Source: Athripsodes cinereus
Lineage: Eukaryota; Arthropoda; Insecta; Trichoptera; Leptoceridae
Assembly (NCBI GenBank): GCA_947579605.1
Contig: OX388316.1
Coordinates: 17,735,290-17,799,289, forward strand
Direction: 5' to 3'
Length of the DNA stretch: 64,000 nt
Made by a program: the position numbers and the translations under genes. Of the stretch, positions 55,682 to 64,000 are shown in pieces. Under the pieces are notes generated by a model. That model was not told the DNA's origin, did no database searches, and saw only the letters and a list, made by a program, of their open reading frames with translations. Each line of letters starts with the position of its first letter. Within the stretch, counting starts at the first letter, position 1.

Positions 55682-57113
55682 TAATCTGTCTTTACTTCAG
55701 TGGAATAGTCGCAGTGCTGTAAGAAATAGAGATGATGTCATCTTCCTCCTGAAAAAATATCAGGCAGACGTAGCGGCTATCTCGGAAACTTGGTTTTCCG
55801 CAGATTCATTTGTGTCATTTCCTGGCTATGTTTGCCTAAGGGACGACCGCTCCGATGGTAGAGTCGGAGGTGGAGCCGCACTTCTAATTAAAAACAACAT
55901 TCATTTCTCTGCTATTCAAACTCTTCCTAACCCTGATTTCCAAATAGTAGCAGCTAAGATTCTCAATATAGTAATTATTTCAGTATATTTTCCTCCAAGA
56001 ATCGTTCTTAATTCTATATATTGGAGAAGTTTTGTTTCCACCCTTCCATCTTCATATATTTTATTGGGTGATTTCAATGCCCTTTCCCCATTATGGGGTT
56101 GTAATTCCACTGACCCGGCAGGGAGAGCGATTTTGGAATTTGTGGATGATCAGAATTTAGTTATTCTGAACGATGGTCAACCAACCAGAGTCCCTTTGCC
56201 AAATCAAAATCCAAGTGCGGTTGACTTATCTATTTGTTCCGCCGACCTGTCCGCTTCATTATCTTGGGAGATCTTGAACGATTCACATTCAAGTGATCAC
56301 TACCCGATTCACTTATTTATTAATAATACTAGAACTCAACCCCATAAACCACAACTGAGAATGGGATTTAAAACTAATCAGGCAGATTGGGCTCTCTTTG
56401 AAGATCAATTAAATAATTGCACCCTCTCCAAATGTCTGATTGACGATAGTTCTATCAACATAGATTCCTTTGCAAATGACTTGGCTTTAGACATAATTAA
56501 TGCAGCTGAAGCTTCAATTCCCAAACAAAATTTCAATAAAAGGGAAAAGTTATCCCCTCCTTGGTGGGATGCGGAGTGCACAAATATGGTGAAGCAGAGA
56601 TCCGCATCGTTAAAAAAGTACAAGAGGCATGTATCTCTGGAAAATTACTTGTCGTTCCGTAACATCCAAGCCCAAACCAAAAAATTGATTAGAAAAAAGA
56701 AACGGCAGGGCTGGTATGATTTTTGTTCTTCCATCTCACCAGATACCCCTAGTTCTGAGGTGTGGTCCTCAATACACAAATTCAGAGGATCTCTTTCACC
56801 AAAACCTAATATATTTCAGTGGTTGGATTGGGTGGAAGATTTCGTGGAGAAACTTGCTCCGGCGTATGTATTTAACAAATCAGAAATGGTGAAAGAGAGC
56901 TCATCTCTCAAAGAAGAAAGATGTCGTCTTTCCTCCCAGTTCACTCTAAATGAGCTGACTCACGCAATTCAATCTACTGGTGATTCATCTCCTGGCCCGG
57001 ATAATATCCCTTACTCTTTTTTTAGACATTTCCCAGAACCATTCCTCTTGAAACTTTTGAAATTGTTCAATCATATTTTGGAAACCAGCCACGTTCCTGA
57101 ATCATGGGAATAA
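55656..57113 (+). pseudogene. I-element ORF2, endonuclease and start of reverse transcriptase
   Basis: 485 codons. APE-type endonuclease at about 10-230 (LLQWNSRSAVRNRDD, AAISETWF, LLGDFNALSPLWG, SSDHYPI), then the linker and the first reverse-transcriptase motif (GDSSPGPDNIPYSFF). A TAA at 57,111-57,113 interrupts; the frame continues QIVIPILKPGKDPS, the next conserved block, before the deletion junction. Confidence 0.87.
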
Positions 57114-57164
57114 CAAATAGTCATACCAATTCTTAAACCAGGTAAAGATCCATCCTTAGGACAA

Positions 57165-58242
57165 TCTTATATTGGGAGCTATGAAATCTTCGCCCTTGAT
57201 CGCTTTACAGGCAGAATGCGTGGAAAAACCACTTCCATTGCGCAGAAAGTCGCTTGCATTCAATCTTCTTCTCAAAAGAGGTTTATGTGATCATCTTATC
57301 ATGGCCAAGCTAAAAACTCTCCAGCAAAGCTGTCAAAATGACCCTTATTGGCGCACAAAAGTACCTCCGTTGCTATGCTCAACATTTGAAACTATTTCCA
57401 ATGAATTTTCTGCTTCAATTTCCTCTTTGCTCCCAGTATTCTCAATTCCATTTGAATCAACTATTTTTTCTCCAGATATTGTGGAATCGATCGGTATCAA
57501 TAAATCATTTTCTTCAATGTCTCCACATACTGTCAATGCTCTGTTCAATCAAAAAGTAGAAGAAAGATGGGATTCATTTGTTCGAGTTTATACGGATGGA
57601 TCAAAGGCTTCAGGTGGAGAGTGTGGTGCAGCTTTCTGCATTCCGTCCCTAGACATAAATCATATGTTTCAGCTCTCTCAGATGGCATCTGTTTTCACAG
57701 CTGAATGCGTGGCTTTGAAGGAGGCTCTGATGGAAGTCATGCAATTATCTTTGCCCCGTACGGTAATATTTACGGATTCCTTAAGTCTCATAAAATGTTT
57801 AAATTCCAATTCAAAATCTTCTATGAGCAACCATATTATAGGGGACATTAAGAACTCCTTGTGCTTAGCATCAAAAAGAGATATCATTATTACAATCGTT
57901 TGGATTCCGTCCCATGTCGGGATCAGTGGAAACGAAAAAGCTGATCTTCTTGCCAAGGAAGCGTGTAAATGCGGATTATGGCCACATTCGTTCGTTTTGC
58001 CTATTGCAGATTGCTGCAATGTCGTGGAACAGAATATTCGTAATGATGTGGATGATATTTTTAAAAACTCGTTAACCGGAAAACACTACAAGGCAATACA
58101 AAGTGATATCCCTTCTCGGCCTTGGTTCCAGAACTATAAAATTCCGAAGCTCAATGTTTCACTTTTGGCTCGTCTTAGGTTGGGTCATGTCGTCCTGGGC
58201 TTCCACCTGGCCAGATGGAGTGATCATCGACTCCACTTGTGA
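57165..58242 (+). pseudogene. I-element ORF2, post-polymerase part and RNase H
   Basis: Starts at the deletion junction in a new frame (GAMKSSPLIALQAEC). RNase H follows with its acidic residues in place: VYTDGSKASGG, TAECVALKEAL, IFTDSLSLIKC and GNEKADLLAKEA, with WIPSHVGISG before the last. No YADD or motif B is present anywhere, so the polymerase core is missing. Confidence 0.87.
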
Positions 58243-58438
58243 ATGTGGGAATGAGGAAGAGACAATAGACCACATATTCTTTAATTGTCCTTTGTTACCA
58301 AACCACGATTTCATTGAAAACATTAAAGAGTTTTGCATCACTTTCCCCATTAATGTCCAGTCTCTTTTAGCTCTTAATGATTTTAGAATTAATATTATTA
58401 TAGTGAATCATTTGAAAAAGTATGACAAAAGAGTATGA
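58103..58438 (+). pseudogene. I-element ORF2 C-terminal tail with zinc motif (frameshifted)
   Basis: From about 58,215 the reading shifts by one base to DGVIIDSTCECG and TIDHIFFNC, a CxC-x8-H-x4-C cluster found at the end of many LINE polyproteins. Stop at 58,436-58,438. Confidence 0.8.
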
Positions 58439-59180
58439 TGAGGGCGATATTGACTATTCATAATTTTGATAAATTTGTTGTTGATGGATTTGTTCATTTT
58501 TTTACTGGTAATATTTCTTGAAGTCAAACTATAAAAAAAAAAATATAAATATGTAAAAATGTAAAAAAAAAAATATTTGAAGTTAATAATTAAATTGTTT
58601 CCTGGTAGCGGCCCTGCCTGTTGTTTACGCTCAACACAGCTGTTAACCCAGATAAGCCGGCTGTACGTTTTATCGAACACTTGTCGATCACTTGTTCACG
58701 TGATGTTTCTGCTTTAGTAATTAATTAAAGGGATGATTTTGCTAGTTTAGCTGCATAAGAGAGACATATTTTATAACATCTATTAGTTTATAACTGTCAG
58801 TTGGAATATGTGGGCGTGTTATAGAAATTTGTACTCAGCAATTAATTTTATTAAAATGTCGCTGCCATCTTCAGGTCGAGAAAGCCTATTTATTTTTAAA
58901 TATTTTAATTATTATTATGCTGTCCTTATATTAAAATATGCAATTATTGATAGTGCGAATTAAAATATCAAATTACTTTTAATTTGCAATACATATCACC
59001 ATCCAAAAATTGGTGTACGTTTAATCGTACAACCGGAACATACCCGTGACATCTGTAGTACTAATTGTCATAAGATTATAATATGGATATATCGCAGTCT
59101 ATTTTGTCAAAACTGATTCCCAAGTATATGTGTACGGTCGCAATCATATTTCATTTACATTTTTGATTCTCAATTTAATA

Positions 59181-59385
59181 TTTTTTTACTTAGATACGTC
59201 TACATTGACTGTTAATGAAATATTGACTATACTTGAAAAGGATGATATAGCAAATGAAGGATGTGATGTACATATTTATGCTTCCACCCGACAATGCATG
59301 CGATTACAATACAGATGAAGATGAAATGTCTCTTCATAATTTACCTAGATCACGGTTAAGAGCTCCAGCTGTAGTCGTATTCTAG
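59181..59385 (+). pseudogene. piggyBac transposase N-terminal remnant
   Basis: Reads DTSTLTVNEILTILEKDD, and after a one-base shift MLPPDNACDYNTDEDEMS and NLPRSRLRAPAVVVF, then a stop. The acidic LPP-N...TDED opening is what piggyBac-derived transposases start with. The catalytic domain is gone. Confidence 0.65.
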
Positions 59386-59459
59386 GAAGTTCCCAATTAT
59401 GAAGGATATGTTTCGGCCCAACTGGAACAGATTTCTAAAATTCTACCGGGGAGTAGAAT

Positions 59460-59960
59460 TCTCGGACAAAAATGACCATATTTAAGAAAATATACTGGCC
59501 TATCCTCATATATGGACACCAGATTTGGATGCTCATGGAGAGCGTGAGATCGAGGTTACAGGCAGCGGAAATGCGGCTCCTCAGGGGAGTGGCTGAGGTG
59601 TCATTGAGAGACCGTATAAGGTATACGTATGTTCGTGAGGCTCTCAAGGTGGAACCTGTATTCCTGCATATAGAGAGGTCGCAGTTGCAATGGCTGGGTC
59701 ACGTGCTCCACATGCCATGCCGGAAGACATATTACCACTTAGATCTTTGGAGGCTGTAAGAGAGGGCAGAAGACCAGCGGGACGCTCTAGAAGAAGTTGG
59801 CAAAGGCAGGTGTCGAAAACGCGTGACTTGGTTTGGAGTGGTCAGATGTCCTGGAAACAGCGGTGGACAGGGATCTCTGGAGGAGGTACCCGTAGGCCCC
59901 CGACCCAACTAGGACAAGGGGAAGAAGATATATGTGCTGACCACTTATGTCTTGTAAGTT
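59460..59960 (+). pseudogene. RTE-like C-terminal fragment nested in the piggyBac element
   Basis: Two overlapping frames: PILIYGHQIWMLMES, SRLQAAEMRLLRGVAEVSLR and SQLQWLGHVLHMP; then a frameshift to REGRRPAGRSRRSWQRQV and SWKQRWTGISGGG. Same family as 36,476-36,655. Confidence 0.8.
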
Positions 59961-60375
59961 TTACAAAAAATACGAAAAAAAATTTACTCGAAAACTCAAA
60001 AACATCGCGGTAGGTACATATATTGGAGTATTCTGATAGCCGCAAGGGTGCTCTATCTCAAGACTTTCGCCTGACCTTTCTTCTTGGGACACTCTGTATG
60101 TACACTTTGCCTGTTGGCGAATCATTGAAAATATAATAATACAAATAAATCAACATTTTCAAAGATTTTGTCATTTTTTCATATACTCGTATTTAGGTGG
60201 TGTATGTTCCTATTGTACGTTTAAACGAACACTAAATATTTTTCAATAAAACTTTGAAAATTGAAGAAATTTTTTTTTTATTATTTTTTACTACATTTTT
60301 ACTAATATAACTACCACATATTAAAAAATCACGACCATCCGAAAAAAAAATTTTTTTCAGGACTGTCTGGGTTAA

Positions 60376-61065
60376 CATTTAAAAGGGGCAGTGAGTGTAT
60401 ATCTTTCTGTCCTTGTCTGACGTAATGTCGCGAACACTTGGTCTCACTCTGGCAAGAGGGGGGACACTCCGCTTTCCTTCTCTCTGGGTGTACGCTCGGT
60501 AACTGTTGTAAAATTTAATACGAATCTTTTGATTTAATTTTCTGCGAAACGTGCGCTTATTGATTTTGTGTTTTGTTGTGTATTTCATGTTGTGTGTATT
60601 TCTTGATGTCTATGCCGCAGTCGTTTTGAAGAATCCGTCCGTTTACAAACGGCGTCGTCGTTTTATAAACGGCAGGCATATTACAAAATGACGAAAGTAT
60701 AATATTCAGGCAAATTACAATACGTCTAGGCGTTTTACAATCTGACTAGTCAAATTGAAGAATTTTAGTTCCATTTCTCACCAGACGGTTGGCGTTGCGC
60801 ATCAAAACTAAAACTTACACGCATTCGTGTATAAGATTGCGCAGGAGATAGTCCCTTTAGTAACCACACCCTGCCAAACGAAAAACATGTAGTAATGCAA
60901 GTTATATGAGATATTATAATAAATAAAATAAGTTAGTGTAAATGCTGGTTAATCAGAAAAAAATGTGAAATATTATATCAATTCATTAGTTATATTTCTG
61001 GTAAATTAAAAGTCATCAGATAATTTATTTTTGTACTGCTAATATACCATCAAGACATATCTCTC
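60376..61065. other. Mixed-composition DNA, unidentified
   Basis: 60,390-60,800 is less AT-rich (CTGGCAAGAGGGGGGACAC, ACAAACGGCGTCGTCG) but has no convincing ORF or repeat partner. Confidence 0.35.
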
Positions 61066-61160
61066 TAGTAGGGTAGCCAGCAGACCACCCCCATGTAATA
61101 AACGTGCAAGCCGTCCTTTCCGTGCCAACAAAAAATTAAGACATTCAGGATGTGCTGCAT
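61066..61160 (-). repeat. Dispersed family A fragment
   Basis: TAGTAGGGTAGCCAGCAGACC, GCAAGCCGTCCTTTCC, GTGCCAACAAAAAATTAAG and CATTCAGGATG. Confidence 0.55.
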
Positions 61161-61267
61161 TTTGATTGTATATTGTGTTTCAAATAATTATATTTGGGTT
61201 TTATGGGTTAGTTGGAAGATATCGCGTTTCTGCGATAAACTCGCCCATTGCACAAAATAAGAATGTA

Positions 61268-61505
61268 AAATAAGGTGGTAACGCTCTTGCCTTTGAGTCA
61301 CGAGGTCCCGGGTTCGATTCCCGGCCAGGGCAAAGTGAAGAATGACCTTTTTCAAATTGTCCTGGATGGTGTTATATGTAGGTGTATTTGTGTAGTGCAT
61401 AGTATATGTGTGTATCGTCGCGTTAGTAAGTTAGTACCCATTATACAAGATTTATCTTAGTTTGGGACTCGCTCGATCTGTGTGAATTGTCTATGTATGC
61501 ATGTT
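61268..61505 (+). mobile_element. SINE family S1, slightly 5'-truncated
   Basis: GGTAACGCTCTTGCC, B box GGGTTCGATTCCC, GAATGACCTTTTTC, and TTTGGGACTCGCTCG to GAATTGTCTATG. Preceded at 61,229-61,258 by a GCGATAAACTCGCCCATTG retroposon-like scrap. Confidence 0.85.
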
Positions 61506-62675
61506 TGACTATTTAAAAAAAATGTTTTTATGTTCTGTACAACTGCCTTTTACAGGACACTGGTTTTAGGTTAATGTCGTATTAGGTCAATATATGTATA
61601 AAGTATGTTATAAGAGAACACGCCGACAAATCTTTTAGATTTGGCGTGACTCATTATCATAAGATGTATATATTTATTATTCAATGTACTATTTTCATTA
61701 AATAAAAAAAAAAAAAAACTGAAAATTTACTGAATAGAGTGGGAGACCAATTCATTGCTGGATGCTCTACGGAATATTGTTATATTAATTTAAAAAAATC
61801 TTTGTCAAAATGGTTGATTCAGTTGTATTTTTAATTTAATTCATAAATTAACACTCTAGCTTATTACCGCCTTACAAAAATATACTACTGTTATTGGACA
61901 CAAATAATTATAAGTACCGAAATAATTTTAAATTAATTAATTATAAATTTTCATCAAAATACGTTTAAGTGTTGTCTAAACTATTACAAGACGACTTTCA
62001 TTTTTTGCTCCTGATTATTGCGTAATTTAGGTAGTATCCTTTTTTGTGCAATTGCAAAGAGATAAATTGTTTTTGACAATTCATATAAAAATATTATGTA
62101 CCCAATTACTATCTGTGTACCTTAAGATTTGCAAATACAAAGCTTTATGGATTGAAAAAATAAATAAAAAATCGTTTTTCAAATACCATTGAGATAAAAA
62201 GACAATGAAGACAATAAATAAAAAGACCTGACCTAAAATAAAGAAATAAAACAAATGTTAAATTGTTAATGCAGAAGAAGGGATATTTTTTTTACTACAG
62301 TTTACAAAAAAAAACTGTTTTGTGGTTACGCAATTTAGCATCCACCAAAAAAGTACCTAGTTCATCTATTGTTAAAATGTAAACCAATTATAAAAAAAAT
62401 ATGTTTTAGCTATTTTGAAAAACAGAAGAATAGTGTACTGTTATTATTGTCTTATAGTTAAAAATAGTTTTTATTATTGTTGAATTATTTATCCATTATT
62501 TCTGTACATTCATTACAATACAAACCTTTTTTAGAGAGATTTTATAGAGAAATGCATTCTTAAATACAATAAATATAAAGAAGGCAAGTTTCTTCTTCTC
62601 TTTTAAATAGCCCAAAAATTAATAAATCATAAATTACTTATTATACTATTTTAAAATACCTACTAGAAGAAGAAT
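61506..62675. other. AT-rich intergenic DNA
   Basis: Nothing recognised apart from low-complexity A/T runs. Confidence 0.4.
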
Positions 62676-64000
62676 CTTATCAATATGCATAACAAGTGTA
62701 GGTACAACAGGAGTACAATATTTACAACTGTATTTTATAAGAAAATACTTAGAATATTATTTTGTCTACCAGATTACTAAATTTCTTATAACAAGTCTGC
62801 GCAATAGTTCCGCCTGTTTTTATATTAATAGAACATCAATTTCTTAACAAACTCAAATACCTACTAAAGTTCAAAATAATTTTTCGAACACCTGCCTTTT
62901 GCAGGAAACTCTAAAACTTACGAAAAAGAGCAGGAGTCCAATTCTTTGCGGAAGTGCTCCACGGATATCATTGGTGAAAAATATCATTGTATCTGAAAAT
63001 CTCACAAATTATATCAAACAATTCAAACCAGTAGGTATACATTGAATATAGAAAACAAGTATATTATTCTGAAATACAAACAGGCAAAAATATTTATTGA
63101 AGACTAGCATGATACAGGTGAATATTGACGAAATAATATGAAAGGTTGTTACACCTTCCTACCTGTATGGAAGAGATAATATTGTAAGATGCATGTTAGT
63201 TGTCAAAAGTTTCGTGTTAAGACGTCAATTACTATTATCGTTTGTTTCTATGTCACATTGCAGATGTTATAAGTAACTTGTATAATATAATTCTTGAATA
63301 ATCATATAACTAACAACTACCTTAATTGCTATTTTGACATGACATCGTTGCAAATTTAATACTAACAACAGTAAAGGAGAATGAAATTCAATAATTGATG
63401 ATGCTTCAGGTAACAATTTCCCAACTATTTGTGTCAATATTTATTATTACGATATTGTAAATACATAATATAGCATTAACTTACCTGTTTCAAAATTCCA
63501 CATTATTACACAGTACACAATTAAAAAAATCATTCTTTGCTAGATGGTTTTCTGATATTTTCTTATAAAATTCTTTTTTGTCACAGAATTTTCTCAATAT
63601 GTGCACACTTTTCCGTTTTTTCAAGATCTGGTAGTGCATGTCTTCAATTTTTTTTTCTTAATTTTTCAAAAATATTATGGTGGTTTAATGCAGCTTGGAG
63701 TACCCGACAAAGAATTGGTATCCCAATCTTTTCGGTAAGTCTTTGAGTGTCCTGTATAAGACAGGTAGGTTTTCGAAAAAATAAAGACATTTTACATCTG
63801 AAATTCTGTGATGAGGTATGCAACCCTTCCTGAACGTCTTAATTTTTTGTTGGCATTGACAGGACAGCTTGCATTCTTATTACATGCTACTTATTTGCTG
63901 GCTTGTGGGATATGCCGTGATGGTGTAATAGTAATAGTAGAAGAAGTAGGTTAATGAATTTACGAATTCAGCCCACCCTGAATGTATTTATTTATTATTA
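62676..64000 (+). repeat. Long dispersed repeat L1, copy 2 (runs off the window)
   Basis: Matches 22,668-22,883 and about 23,566-24,740 in order and orientation. It lacks the SINE and the extra 0.7 kb found there. Ends in family A sequence at 63,690-63,960. Confidence 0.85.

Larger units (their letters stand above)
54150..58560 (+). mobile_element. I-clade non-LTR retrotransposon, internally deleted
   Basis: Two coding regions in the order gag with zinc knuckles, then endonuclease, truncated polymerase, RNase H and a C-terminal zinc motif, ending in A-rich sequence near 58,530-58,570. Presence of RNase H with a CCHC gag is the mark of the I group. Inactivated by stops in gag and pol, loss of the polymerase core, and a 3' frameshift. 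The exact 5' end is uncertain (54,140-54,290). Confidence 0.85.
58647..60371. mobile_element. piggyBac-family element flanked by TTAA, 1,725 bp
   Basis: TTAA|CCCAGATA at the left (58,643-58,646) and TCTGGG|TTAA at the right (60,372-60,375). Subterminal inverted repeats are GTACGTTTAATCGTAC...GGAACATAC at 59,015-59,043 and the complement at 60,199-60,226. The interior keeps a scrap of piggyBac transposase N terminus and an RTE fragment. Non-autonomous. Confidence 0.8.

Overview
This window looks like an AT-rich insect chromosome, most likely a lepidopteran (moth or butterfly). The evidence is the many TACCTAC/GTAGGTA words, the abundant short non-LTR (RTE-like) 3' fragments, tRNA-headed SINEs, Helitrons and MITEs, and one spliced host gene with large repeat-filled introns. 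The species cannot be fixed from sequence alone.

Host gene. The only confident cellular gene is an SLC22-type organic cation/carnitine transporter on the minus strand. It has six coding exons between 54,025 and 25,038. All ten splice borders are GT/AG, the phases agree, and together the exons give an uninterrupted 547-residue major facilitator protein. Introns 1 (11.9 kb) and 5 (13.0 kb) hold most of the mobile DNA.

Layout. 1-25 kb: no host gene recognised. It holds a Helitron end, several MITEs with inverted ends, SINEs, degraded reverse-transcriptase fragments, a 98-bp satellite (about 16.0-17.8 kb), an hAT-type MITE with an 8-bp target duplication, and a 35-bp minisatellite. 25-38 kb (intron 5): a large foldback-like element (26.36-34.37 kb) contains a SINE. 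That SINE is split by a 4.67-kb non-coding LTR element with identical 190-bp LTRs and a 5-bp target duplication. Next to it is a 2.2-kb Helitron with its own nested SINE and MITEs. 38-42 kb: exons 5 to 2, with MITEs in the short introns. 42-54 kb (intron 1): three non-LTR retrotransposon remnants, a 0.95-kb palindrome whose inverted repeat includes flanking DNA, and a 1.87-kb inverted-repeat element with an iterated motif. 54-58.6 kb: a nearly complete but broken I-clade non-LTR element (gag, endonuclease, RNase H; polymerase core deleted) starting just upstream of exon 1. 58.6-60.4 kb: a piggyBac element flanked by TTAA. 60.4-64 kb: SINEs and a repeat shared with 22.7-24.8 kb.

The mobile elements do not form a pathway. 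They form a readable record of nested insertion, and several give natural empty-site or target-duplication tests of their borders.
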